A stretch of 64,000 bases of DNA from CALGYY01 sp963678485 (GTDB taxonomy: Bacteria > Bacteroidota > Bacteroidia > Bacteroidales > CAIWKO01): assembly GCA_963678485.1 (NCBI GenBank), contig OY782882.1, positions 434,001-498,000 of the forward strand, in the 5' to 3' direction. A model generated the notes under the pieces. The model did no database searches, was not told the origin of the DNA, and saw only the letters and a program-made list of their open reading frames with translations. Positions 1 to 7,850 of this stretch are shown piece after piece. The position numbers were made by a program, and so were the translations under genes. Position 1 is the first letter of the stretch, and each line of letters opens with the position of its first letter.

Positions 1-1
1 C

Positions 2-424
2 ATCACCGTTTCCAAGAATTTTAAGCATAATTGGTATGTTGGAATGAAATGGAAATTTGTAGGTGGTGCACCTTACACACCATACGACCTTGACAAATCC
101 TCACTGATTGCAGCCTGGGATGTAAGAGGTCAGGCATATTTGAATTATGCACTCTTTAATACCAAGCGATTGACGCCTTACCATCAGCTCGATATCAGAG
201 CCGACAAGGAATTCTATTTCAAAAAATGGTCGCTGAATTTATATGTCGACATACAGAATATTTATAACTCGAAAGCCGTAGGTCCCGACAATTACATTGT
301 CCAGACTGATGCTTCGGGAGCGCCCATGATTGATCCCGCAGATCCTACCCGATACTTACTTAAGCCCATCCCTAATGAGACGGGCACTGTACTACCCACA
401 CTAGGAATTATCATACAACTTTAA
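2..424 (+). CDS. TonB-dependent receptor, C-terminal fragment (5' end outside window)
   Basis: The frame is open to the left edge, so the coding sequence starts before the window; the internal ATG at 44 is not a real start. The visible ~140 residues show the alternating aromatic pattern of outer-membrane beta strands (GMKWKFVGGAPYTPYD, LDIRADKEFYFKKWSLN) and a conserved QNIYN turn typical of the last strands of TonB-dependent or outer-membrane-barrel receptors, which import large substrates across the outer membrane with TonB energy. It ends with a hydrophobic beta strand, GIIIQL, as barrels do. The lipoprotein gene 10 bases downstream is probably co-transcribed. Substrate cannot be inferred because the plug domain is missing. 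Confidence 0.8.
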   Translation: MTVSKNFKHNWYVGMKWKFVGGAPYTPYDLDKSSLIAAWDVRGQAYLNYALFNTKRLTPYHQLDIRADKEFYFKKWSLNLYVDIQNIYNSKAVGPDNYIVQTDASGAPMIDPADPTRYLLKPIPNETGTVLPTLGIIIQL

Positions 425-434
425 ATCTGCAGCC

Positions 435-1187
435 ATGAAACGCACAATAACCATCACAACTATTGTCGCAGTGTTCATGCTAATTGTTTCAGCATGTCAT
501 ACGACAACCCCGGTGCACAAGGAGGTTACTGCACCGGAACTCATACGCACTAATCTCAATGGTGACGGCCCAATGATTGAGATTCAGTTTTTCCGTGGCG
601 AGGAGCACAACCATCCGCTTATTGCGGCATGGGTGGAAGACACAAACAGGAAATACATACAAACATTATTTATTTCTGAATCCATTGCTACCAGCATTTT
701 TGATCACAGTAAAAACCCGGCAGGTAAATGGGAGCCGGGAGAAGTGCGGCGACCTGCTGCATTGCCCGTTTGGTCGCATGCCTATGGTTATGTGAGCAGC
801 GATGGATATTACCTGCCCGATCCTCAGCATAAGGCGCCGGATGCAGTTACTGGACCAACGCCTTCTGCTGATTTTAAACTTGAAGCCCTTACCAATAAGC
901 CACTCCCATCTGTTATCGATGTTTATCTTGAATTGAATCAATCCTGGGACTGGAATCACTATTGGAATAATCATGCATTCCCCGGTGACAAGGCCTATGA
1001 GAGTTCTGCGCAGCCATCACTGATATACAGGGCACGGATAGAATTGAATAAAATACCCGTTTCCATGGAGATGCAAATTGTGGGTCACGGTGATTTTTCA
1101 GGGCGGGATGGCTTGATTTATAAGGAAACTGAAACCATGACTACAGCATTGGAAATTGCAAAAAAAATTCTGGTGCAAATAAAATAA
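435..1187 (+). CDS. Putative lipoprotein, DUF2271-like
   Basis: A 250-residue protein with a lipoprotein signal peptide: charged start MKR, a hydrophobic stretch, then VSAC with the lipidated Cys at about residue 21. The body has an IAAWVEDTNRKYIQTL segment, a PVWSHAYG tract and a later PDAVTGPT motif, an arrangement that resembles the DUF2271 family of predicted periplasmic proteins (family call from memory of motifs, not a search). It follows a TonB-dependent receptor by 10 bases, so it may be the surface or periplasmic partner of that transporter. Enzymatic role unknown. DUF2271 proteins often sit near iron-uptake and PepSY genes, but nothing here proves that link. Confidence 0.6.
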   Translation: MKRTITITTIVAVFMLIVSACHTTTPVHKEVTAPELIRTNLNGDGPMIEIQFFRGEEHNHPLIAAWVEDTNRKYIQTLFISESIATSIFDHSKNPAGKWEPGEVRRPAALPVWSHAYGYVSSDGYYLPDPQHKAPDAVTGPTPSADFKLEALTNKPLPSVIDVYLELNQSWDWNHYWNNHAFPGDKAYESSAQPSLIYRARIELNKIPVSMEMQIVGHGDFSGRDGLIYKETETMTTALEIAKKILVQIK

Positions 1188-1242
1188 TCATGAAAAAACT
1201 TGATGGTGCAGGTTGAAAGTTAGTAATATTGTACTCTTAATT

Positions 1243-2259
1243 ATGGAAGCTGACCGGCAACATCGAAAATATCTTATTATACAAACTGCATCTCTGGGTG
1301 ATGTAGTGTTGGCGACTTCGCTTGCAGAAAGCCTGCACACGGCCGATCCCGGGGCAGTGATTGATTTTCTGGTTAAGAAAGAATGTGAAGGAATCCTAAG
1401 TGGACATCCTTATCTCAGGAAAATTTTGTTGTGGGATAAGAAGCAGCATAAGTATAAAAATCTTTTTGCGCTATTAAAAATTATCAGAAAAGAACGCTAC
1501 GACAGGGTAGTTAATGTACATCGGTTTGCCTCTTCCGGATTATTATCGGCTTTCAGCAAAGCGAAGGTTAAAGTGGGATTTTCAAAAAATCCATGGTCGT
1601 TCTGTTTTACGAAACGCTATCCCCATCAGATTTCACGTGAAGGTAAGATGCACGAAATTCAGCGCAATCATCAATTAATAAAGGATATCGTCCCTACAGA
1701 ACCATGTCTGCCGCGAATGTACCCAAGGTCAGAGGATTTTGACTCAGTAAAAAAATATAAGAGTTCGTCATATATTACCATAGCACCTATGTCGCTTTGG
1801 TTTACCAAGCAATTTCCGATTGCACAATGGAATGCCTTTATAAAAGGACTGGATGATAATCTTATTGTTTATCTTCTAGGAAGTCGCAGCGATCGGGAGG
1901 TATTAAACACTATGGTTAACGAATCGGGAAAAACGAATTGCGTGAATTTAGCATCGCAGCTAAGCTTGTTGCAAACAGCGGCATTAATGTGTGATGCGAA
2001 GATGAACTTCACGAACGACAGTGCACCATTACATATCGCTTCAGCGATGAATGCCCCACTCACAGCCATTTTTTGTAGTACGGTTCCCGCCTTTGGATTC
2101 GGTCCATTGGGCGCGCGTGCGCAAGTGATAGAGACCAGAGAAGTGCTGCAATGCAGACCATGCGGCATTCACGGGTTAAATGCATGTCCTGAAAACAACA
2201 TGGCCTGTGCAACAACCATTACCAATCAACAATTAAAAGACAGTATTCGAAATGACTGA
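1243..2259 (+). CDS. Glycosyltransferase family 9 (heptosyltransferase-like)
   Basis: The protein resembles ADP-heptose:LPS heptosyltransferases, which add sugars to the lipopolysaccharide core at the inner face of the cytoplasmic membrane. The N-terminal motif KYLIIQTASLGDVVLATSL is the family's nucleotide-fold start, and the C-terminal half has NDSAPLHIASAMNAPLTAIF followed by CRPCGIHGLNACP, typical of GT9 enzymes in this phylum. An upstream TTG at 1213 is possible but the ATG at 1243 sits just ahead of the conserved domain, so I use it (338 residues). The end overlaps tsaC by 8 bases, indicating a shared transcript. The exact sugar donor is not known. Confidence 0.85.
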   Translation: MEADRQHRKYLIIQTASLGDVVLATSLAESLHTADPGAVIDFLVKKECEGILSGHPYLRKILLWDKKQHKYKNLFALLKIIRKERYDRVVNVHRFASSGLLSAFSKAKVKVGFSKNPWSFCFTKRYPHQISREGKMHEIQRNHQLIKDIVPTEPCLPRMYPRSEDFDSVKKYKSSSYITIAPMSLWFTKQFPIAQWNAFIKGLDDNLIVYLLGSRSDREVLNTMVNESGKTNCVNLASQLSLLQTAALMCDAKMNFTNDSAPLHIASAMNAPLTAIFCSTVPAFGFGPLGARAQVIETREVLQCRPCGIHGLNACPENNMACATTITNQQLKDSIRND

Positions 2260-2830
2260 AGAAAGCAGCAGACAGGAAATCCTGAAGGCAAATGAAGTAT
2301 TGAAGAAAGGCGGAGTCATTCTTTACCCCACCGATACCATCTGGGGTTTGGGTTGCGATGCAACCCGAATCAAATCCGTTGAACGCATCTTTAAAATCAA
2401 GAAGCGTCCCGAGAACAAAGGTTTTATTGTATTACTTGATCAATTTGAAAAACTCTATGAGTACGTTGACCAGGTTCCGGAAGTCGCAGCCGATTTATTG
2501 AGCAGCTTCGACCGGCCGCTTACAGTTATCTATCCGGGCGCAAAGAATCTGGCGAAGAATCTTTTGCATCCCGATGGTTCAGTAGCGATACGTATCGTAA
2601 AAAATGAATTCTGTAAAAATCTGGTATCCCTTTTCGGAAAGCCACTGGTTTCGACCTCTGCGAATATTTCGGGTCAGCCCGCACCATTAATATTTTATAA
2701 AATTGATGATGAGGTTAAGCAAGCTGTAGATTATGTAGTTGATTTGTACCGCGACCGCATTGATCAGGTAAAACCTTCGACCATCATTAAATTTGATAAA
2801 AACGGCGAATACCAGATCATCAGGGCATAA
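2252..2830 (+). CDS. tsaC: Threonylcarbamoyl-AMP synthase (TsaC/Sua5/YrdC family)
   Basis: This enzyme makes threonylcarbamoyl-AMP from threonine, bicarbonate and ATP, the first step of t6A modification at position 37 of ANN-decoding tRNAs. Diagnostic motifs are GGVILYPTDTIWGLGCDA near the N-terminus, KIKKRPENKGFIVLL for ATP and threonine binding, RPLTVIYPG, and STSANISGQPAP. At 192 residues it is the short TsaC form, lacking the C-terminal Sua5 domain. It overlaps the preceding glycosyltransferase by 8 bases (ATGACTGA), so translation is probably coupled. cca and miaA, also tRNA enzymes, lie close downstream. Confidence 0.95.
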   Translation: MTEESSRQEILKANEVLKKGGVILYPTDTIWGLGCDATRIKSVERIFKIKKRPENKGFIVLLDQFEKLYEYVDQVPEVAADLLSSFDRPLTVIYPGAKNLAKNLLHPDGSVAIRIVKNEFCKNLVSLFGKPLVSTSANISGQPAPLIFYKIDDEVKQAVDYVVDLYRDRIDQVKPSTIIKFDKNGEYQIIRA

Positions 2831-2922
2831 TCGCAATCATTGCGACCGCCGGGTAGCATCATGATTTCAATGTTGACGATTGTTACTTTCGGTGAGTGAC
2901 TTATTTATCGTGACTAGTTTAT

Positions 2923-2930
2923 TACTTTTG
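2923..2930 (+). promoter_or_regulatory. Bacteroidetes -7 promoter element before cca
   Basis: TACTTTTG matches the phylum's -7 consensus TAnnTTTG. It lies only four bases before the cca ATG at 2935, so the predicted transcript would start at or next to the start codon. No convincing -33 TTTG is visible at 19-21 bases upstream. Confidence 0.5.
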
Positions 2931-2934
2931 CATT

Positions 2935-4377
2935 ATGATATCCACCGAAATTAAGGAAGAGATAGAAAAACCGCTATTTAGGCTAATAGCCAAGGTTGCC
3001 GATGAGATGGGCATACACGCCTTTCTCATTGGAGGTTTTGTGCGCGACCTGATTCTTCATCGTCCTTCCGCTGATGTTGACATTATGGTGTTAGGCAGTG
3101 GCGTTGATTTCGCTGAAGCAGTTGCAGCAAAGCTTCCCGGAAAAAAGAATGTTCAGGTATTCAGAAATTTCGGAACGGCGATGATCCATCACAATGGATT
3201 AGAGATAGAATTTGTTGGTGCGCGTAAAGAATCATATCGCTCTGAATCCCGCAAGCCCATTGTAGAAAATGGCACACTGGAAGATGATCAGAACCGACGC
3301 GATTTTACAATAAATGCGATGGCGATTAGTCTGAACGGCATTTCATACGGTTCGCTCATTGACCCATTCGGCGGAGTTGCCGATTTGAATGATCGTATCA
3401 TTCGCACACCCTTAGAACCCGGTATTACATTTTCTGATGATCCATTGCGAATGATGCGTGCCATACGTTTTGCCACTCAGCTTGATTTTGAGATTACGCC
3501 TCAGTGCTTTGCTTCCATCAAAAAAAACAAAGACAGAATCAGTATCGTCTCTGCTGAACGCATCACCGATGAACTGAATAAAATTGTTTTATCGCCTTAT
3601 CCTTCTCAGGGTTTTCATTTATTATCGGAAAGTGGCTTACTGAAAATAATCTTCCCTCAGCTTGAAGCTTTGCGTGGTGTTGATATTGTGGAGAGCATGG
3701 GACATAAGGACAACTTCCATCACACCTTAATGGTACTGGACAATATCTCCAGAAAAACTGAAAACCTTTGGTTGCGCTGGGCTGCCTTACTTCACGATAT
3801 CGGAAAACCATCCACGAAGAAATTTATAGATGGCATTGGATGGACCTTTTACGGTCATGAACTGCGTGGCAGTAAAATGACGACACAGATTTTCCGAGAC
3901 TTGAAACTTCCGATGAATGAGAAGCTGAAGTACGTGCAGAAGCTTGTTGGTTTGCATTTACGTCCTGCCCGACTCACCGAAGATGGTGTAACCGATAGTG
4001 CCGTACGCAGATTATTGTTTGATGCCGGTGATGAAATTGATGATCTGATGATGCTGGCTGAGGCGGATATTACTTCTAAGAATCCCGCTAAGGTAAAGAT
4101 GTACCTGACGAATTTCGAGTTATTGAGGGAGAAATTAAAAGAAGTTGAAGAGAATGACCGTATCAGAAATTGGCAGCCTCCAATATCGGGTGAGTTAATC
4201 ATGGAAACCTTTGACTTACAGCCATCACTTCAGGTGGGTATTATTAAAACAGCAATTCGTGAGGCCATCCTTGAAGGCACTATACCTAATGATTATAAGG
4301 CTGCATGGGAATTTATGCTTGAGGAGGCAAAAAAAATGGGGCTCACAAAAAAAAATAATCCTCCACATAAAAAATAA
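2935..4377 (+). CDS. cca: CCA tRNA nucleotidyltransferase / poly(A) polymerase family with HD domain
   Basis: The enzyme adds or repairs the 3' CCA end of tRNAs. The nucleotidyltransferase head has FLIGGFVRDLIL and the metal-binding PSADVDIMV (two carboxylates), followed by RRDFTINAMA and the DPLRMMRAIRFATQLDFEI helix that selects nucleotides. A C-terminal HD phosphohydrolase-type domain is shown by LRWAALLHDIGKP around residue 285. The 480-residue length fits class II bacterial enzymes with an HD domain. The ATG is retained because the conserved head begins about 28 residues in, and homologues usually have a short helix before it. The -7 element just upstream makes a leaderless mRNA likely (inference). 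Confidence 0.93.
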   Translation: MISTEIKEEIEKPLFRLIAKVADEMGIHAFLIGGFVRDLILHRPSADVDIMVLGSGVDFAEAVAAKLPGKKNVQVFRNFGTAMIHHNGLEIEFVGARKESYRSESRKPIVENGTLEDDQNRRDFTINAMAISLNGISYGSLIDPFGGVADLNDRIIRTPLEPGITFSDDPLRMMRAIRFATQLDFEITPQCFASIKKNKDRISIVSAERITDELNKIVLSPYPSQGFHLLSESGLLKIIFPQLEALRGVDIVESMGHKDNFHHTLMVLDNISRKTENLWLRWAALLHDIGKPSTKKFIDGIGWTFYGHELRGSKMTTQIFRDLKLPMNEKLKYVQKLVGLHLRPARLTEDGVTDSAVRRLLFDAGDEIDDLMMLAEADITSKNPAKVKMYLTNFELLREKLKEVEENDRIRNWQPPISGELIMETFDLQPSLQVGIIKTAIREAILEGTIPNDYKAAWEFMLEEAKKMGLTKKNNPPHKK

Positions 4378-4434
4378 AAAATAATTATCTTTACCATTGA
4401 AAAGAAAGGCGTCTAATTATTAATTCCAAGCATT

Positions 4435-5013
4435 ATGCACATCTACAAATTCCGGATACTGCTAGAAGACAACGAACAGTTTTTCAGAGAGATCGACGTG
4501 AAAGCCAATCAAACCTTTGAAGTCTTTCATCAAACCCTTGCCGCCAGTGCAGGTTTTGATCTTTCGGAAATGTCATCCTTTTATATTTGCGACAGCAAAT
4601 GGAATAAGCAATTGGAACTATGCCTCTGCGATATGTCGGCAGCAGGCGAAGATCCGCTCGAGGAGGAAGATGATCTCGGCAAAAAAAAGCCAGCCTTGCC
4701 AGTGCGCACTATGTGCGATACCCGACTTAAAGATGTTATCATAGATCCGCATCAACATATTATCTATGTCTATGATTTTTTAAAGATGTATACTTTCTAC
4801 ATTGAACTATTTAAAATCAAAGAAGCAGACGAAAAAGTACAATATCCTCTGATAGTCAAGAGTACCGGTGCTATTGCCAAGCCACCCACGCCTATTACCG
4901 ATGATGATGAAGAAGATGATGCTTCCGCTGATATTGATGATTTCAATGATGATGATGGTCCTTCTGAAGACAGCATGTTCGAAGGCTCGTATGATGAAGG
5001 CTCATTTAACTGA
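4435..5013 (+). CDS. Plasmid pRiA4b ORF-3-like family protein
   Basis: A 192-residue cytoplasmic protein with no signal peptide. The opening YKFRILLEDNEQFFREIDVK and the later IIYVYDFLKMYTFYIELF (typically W/YxHxYDFGDxW in relatives) resemble the pRiA4b ORF-3 / IS1096 TnpR-like family. The C-terminal ~45 residues are an acidic tail rich in Asp and Glu (DDDEEDDASADIDDFNDDDG), likely disordered. The function of the family is unknown; despite its historical name there is no transposase nearby. It lies between cca and miaA on the same strand, with a weak -7-like TATCTTTA at 4386. Confidence 0.75.
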   Translation: MHIYKFRILLEDNEQFFREIDVKANQTFEVFHQTLAASAGFDLSEMSSFYICDSKWNKQLELCLCDMSAAGEDPLEEEDDLGKKKPALPVRTMCDTRLKDVIIDPHQHIIYVYDFLKMYTFYIELFKIKEADEKVQYPLIVKSTGAIAKPPTPITDDDEEDDASADIDDFNDDDGPSEDSMFEGSYDEGSFN

Positions 5014-5074
5014 TGCCTCGGCTATCAGTAATCTGTTTTTCTACCAATAACTGTTTCAATTTACAAAGGCCACA

Positions 5075-5986
5075 TTGTCCCTTAATAAAACGCTTGTCGT
5101 CGTTCTTGGTCCCACTGCAGTAGGAAAAACCGCAGCAGGAATAGAGCTGGCTCAACGACTATCGACTGAGATTTTATCTGCCGATTCACGACAAATATAT
5201 AAGGAGCTTCGCATTGGTAGCGCTATGCCATCGACTGATGAACTCACTGCAATACCACATCATTTTATAGGTTGCCTTAGTATTACCGACAATTATAATG
5301 TATCGATATACGGAACTGAGGTATTGAATCTTCTCAGCACAAAATTTAATCATTACGAGCAAATGGTTATGGTAGGTGGCAGCGGTCTCTATATCGATGC
5401 CGTTTGTAAGGGCATTGACATACTTCCCGATCCTGAGCCAGAACTAAGACAATCACTAAAAACCAAACTGGAAACTGAAGGAATTTCTGCCTTACAGCAA
5501 GAGCTTAAGCTTCGCGATCCTTTGTATTATTCGCAGGTTGACCTTCACAATCCCAGTCGCCTTATCAGGGCATTGGAAGTTTGTATTACGACAGGACAAG
5601 CGTACAGTGCACTGCGATTAAAAAAAACAGTGCAGCGGCCGTTCAAGATTGTGAAGCTCGGATTGGAATTACCAAAGGAAATCCTGATGCAACGCATCAA
5701 ACTGCGAACTGCTTCGATGTTTGAAGAGGGACTGGAAGAAGAAGCCAGAGCACTTCTACCCTACAGAAATTTGAATGCATTGAATACTGTTGGATACAAA
5801 GAACTTTTTCAATACTTTGATGGTCACTATTCAAAAGCTGAAGCCACCAAAAAAATTATTACGAACACCTGGCGCTATGCAAAACGGCAGTACACCTGGT
5901 TTCGAAAAGACCCGTCAATTCAATGGTTTAGAAGCGATGAAGCGCATCTAGCCGACGTATTAATTGCACATCTTAACAGGGCATAA
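5075..5986 (+). CDS. miaA: tRNA dimethylallyltransferase
   Basis: MiaA transfers a dimethylallyl group to N6 of A37 in tRNAs reading UNN codons. The P-loop is GPTAVGKT at residues ~12-19, followed by the substrate-binding DSRQIYKEL, the GGSGLYIDAVCKG segment and the late NTVGYKELFQYFDG and RYAKRQYTWFRKD motifs of the tRNA-binding region. No ATG precedes the P-loop in frame, so the gene must use a non-ATG start; TTG at 5075, with AAAGG about six bases before it, gives 303 residues, the normal family length. This is the third tRNA-maturation enzyme within 4 kb. Confidence 0.93.
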   Translation: MSLNKTLVVVLGPTAVGKTAAGIELAQRLSTEILSADSRQIYKELRIGSAMPSTDELTAIPHHFIGCLSITDNYNVSIYGTEVLNLLSTKFNHYEQMVMVGGSGLYIDAVCKGIDILPDPEPELRQSLKTKLETEGISALQQELKLRDPLYYSQVDLHNPSRLIRALEVCITTGQAYSALRLKKTVQRPFKIVKLGLELPKEILMQRIKLRTASMFEEGLEEEARALLPYRNLNALNTVGYKELFQYFDGHYSKAEATKKIITNTWRYAKRQYTWFRKDPSIQWFRSDEAHLADVLIAHLNRA

Positions 5987-6077
5987 ACATTTGACAGTTC
6001 GAAAATCACTATTTTTGTTGTCCTTAGTTTATGGAAATGCTTCTCAAGACGCTCAGGGACGCCTCAATTTTAAAACG

Positions 6078-6845
6078 ATGCGAAAAACTATCTTTTTATT
6101 CGTAAGTATTGTATTGCTATTTTCAGGCAACAGCCTGTTTGCTCAACAGAGTTGCCCGCGCGGTATTAAGGATTGTCGTGGTTTATGCGGATGGTTCGTC
6201 GATCGCGATCGCGATGGATACTGCGATTATACTTTATGGTCAGCAGGATTATTGCAAAAAAGACAACGTTGTGCCGATTCCCTTGCCGCTCTGGCTGCGG
6301 CAGAGCAGGAAAAAAGAAAACAGGACAGTCTGGCAAAAATTCAAAAGGCCAATACGAATGTTAAGCAGGACAATAAAACAGCTGTAACGGAAAAAGTAAC
6401 ACCGAATGTTCCAGCTCAGAATACCAGCACCAATACTCAAACACCTCCTGCTCAAACGCCCGGCAGTCCTCAGACTCCTGCAGTGATTTCCCAATCACCC
6501 TTGCAAGCGCCTTCGGCACCGGCCAAATCGGCTTACGATCTTATCGTAATTGGTAGCACATCACTTTTAATTTACTTGTTAACATTCTTTCTTTCGCGCC
6601 GTAATCTGATTAAGAAATCAACACATCGTAAGATTTGGAACGTATTATTGCTGATTACGTTTCTGGTCACTGGACTCATCGGTCTTTTCCTTGTGATTCA
6701 ACTTAATTACGATGTTAAGTTGAATTGGTTTGCATCCTTACTTTATTATCATGTAGAGTTTGGAATTGCGATGGCTGCAATATCAATTTTCCATGTGCTC
6801 TGGCATTTGAAGTATTGGCTTAATCTGTTTACGACAAAAAAATAG
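6078..6845 (+). CDS. Signal-peptide protein with Cys-rich Asp loop and C-terminal membrane domain (possible haem-binding)
   Basis: I chose ATG 6078 (255 residues) because it opens a clear signal peptide, MRKTIFLFVSIVLLFSGNSLFAQ. Next comes a Cys-rich module (CPRGIKDCRGLCGWF) running into a calcium-loop-like DRDRDGYCD, then a Lys/Gln-rich helix and a Pro/Thr/Gln-rich linker. The C-terminal half has three hydrophobic segments; the last ones carry histidines (YYHVEFGIAMA, FHVLWHLKYW) spaced like haem ligands of small cytochrome b or DUF4405-type domains. A role in membrane redox chemistry is an inference; I do not recognise the exact family. A -7 element TATTTTTG lies at 6010-6017, just inside the non-coding space after miaA. 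Confidence 0.65.
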   Translation: MRKTIFLFVSIVLLFSGNSLFAQQSCPRGIKDCRGLCGWFVDRDRDGYCDYTLWSAGLLQKRQRCADSLAALAAAEQEKRKQDSLAKIQKANTNVKQDNKTAVTEKVTPNVPAQNTSTNTQTPPAQTPGSPQTPAVISQSPLQAPSAPAKSAYDLIVIGSTSLLIYLLTFFLSRRNLIKKSTHRKIWNVLLLITFLVTGLIGLFLVIQLNYDVKLNWFASLLYYHVEFGIAMAAISIFHVLWHLKYWLNLFTTKK

Positions 6846-7020
6846 TCGGTTTTTTTTAATCTTCATTTAGTATTAGCTTACAATTGTTGGTGAGGGCTAA
6901 TCGCGAAGTAATGCCAATTATTTAATTAAAAGGAACATGAATTGGATCAATCTGAAAAACCAGCGAAGCACAAATGAATCAATTATGCTATATTATAGCG
7001 ACCACTAGAAACCAAATGAA

Positions 7021-7397
7021 GATTTGTCACAACTAACAAGGCATTACTAAAGGAGTTGCTTACTTTATTTATTTCCACCATTTTTCTTGACAAAAATGGT
7101 GGAGCCAAAAGTCAAGTCAAAGCAAAATGCTATCCCCCCGCTCTCGCCAACGGCCGTAAATCACGCAAGGTAGTGCCGAAAACGCCAATTGACGGCAGTT
7201 CTTGAATGTGATAACAAACTTCATTTCGCTAATTGAATTTCCTTCTTTGTCGTTTTCGACAGAGCCGACAGCGAAAAAGCCGCTGTCTGGCCCCTTGCGG
7301 ATTTGCGTGCCGTTGACGATTCACAGCCCACCCACGCCCGCTTGCTTTGACAGGCCCGCGCACACGATATAAACAACTGCATTGCAAAACATCAAGG
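7021..7397 (+). repeat. Dispersed structured repeat, copy 1 (inverted partner at 40072-40480)
   Basis: This segment is nearly identical to the reverse complement of 40072-40480. It opens with a perfect hairpin at 7075-7102 (stem CCACCATTTTT, loop CTTGAC), contains another hairpin around GACAGCG...CGCTGTC near 7267-7288, and has a 10-base inverted repeat, GTCAAAGCAA at 7116-7125 and TTGCTTTGAC at 7342-7351. Similarity is highest from 7075 to about 7365 and fades at both edges. It encodes no transposase. A non-autonomous mobile element or a structured RNA family are both possible. Confidence 0.8.
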
Positions 7398-7562
7398 CCA
7401 TAATCGCGAAGATCGTTTACAGATAGTTTTAATAATAAGGTTTAATCACATATCGTATATATGAATAAAAACACTTCGCCTAAGCATTTCAGCTTGAAAC
7501 CAACATATTCACACTATCTATATAATAGAGAAAATTCTATTCTAGAGGATTTATGTCAATTA

Positions 7563-7667
7563 GGGGTATGAACCCCAGGGCAAGATGAGTTCACGAAATC
7601 CCGCTCTGCGGGGCCCCGGCCCCACTATTCCGCCCTAGAATAGTGAGGTATTATACCCTCGGCCGTT
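7563..7667. repeat. Cluster of short perfect or near-perfect palindromes
   Basis: Consecutive hairpins are visible: GGGGT/ACCCC at 7563-7576, CCCGC/GCGGG at 7600-7612, a GC-rich GGGGCC/GGCCCC palindrome near 7610-7623, CACTATTC/GAATAGTG at 7623-7645 with a seven-base loop, and an imperfect GAGGTAT/ATACCCTC pair just after. The cluster is GC-rich compared with the flanks. No open frame fits it; it could be a folded RNA or remains of a repeat element. Confidence 0.5.
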
Positions 7668-7691
7668 TGCAGGAATGTTCGCCTAAGTCTT

Positions 7692-7735
7692 TTAATTCGC
7701 CTTCGGCTTTTTAAAAACCAAGGCTCACGAATAAA
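7692..7735 (+). repeat. Short palindromic repeat unit, copy 1 (second at 17689-17731)
   Basis: About 44 bases starting TTAATTCGCCTTCGGC and ending CTCACGAATAAA recur in the same orientation at 17689-17731 with only a one-base T-run change and a C/G change. The core (7699-7724) is an imperfect palindrome with GCCTT and AAGGC arms around a T-run/A-run centre. Confidence 0.7.
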
Positions 7736-7850
7736 AAAAACATACTACTTTTCAACATTAAAGATTAATCTGAATTTTTATTTATTTTTACGCTGAATGA
7801 ATTTATAGAAAATTGCACACAAAATAATTGTTAACCCTAAACAAAAAATT

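Larger units (their letters stand above)
6846..7850. other. Gene-free kilobase with repeats and palindromes
   Basis: No credible gene is visible. It holds a ~377-base dispersed repeat (7021-7397), an AT-rich unremarkable stretch (7398-7562), a cluster of short hairpins (7563-7667) and a 44-base repeat unit (7692-7735). The first 170 bases are AT-rich with nothing recognisable. Confidence 0.7.

Noticed and set aside
4435..5013. Insertion sequence passenger protein
   Set aside because: The family name refers to IS1096 or plasmid relatives, but there are no inverted repeats or transposase here; it is treated as a chromosomal gene.
6937..7008. Short open frame of 23 codons after AGGA
   Set aside because: Too short, no conserved features; nothing distinguishes it from chance.
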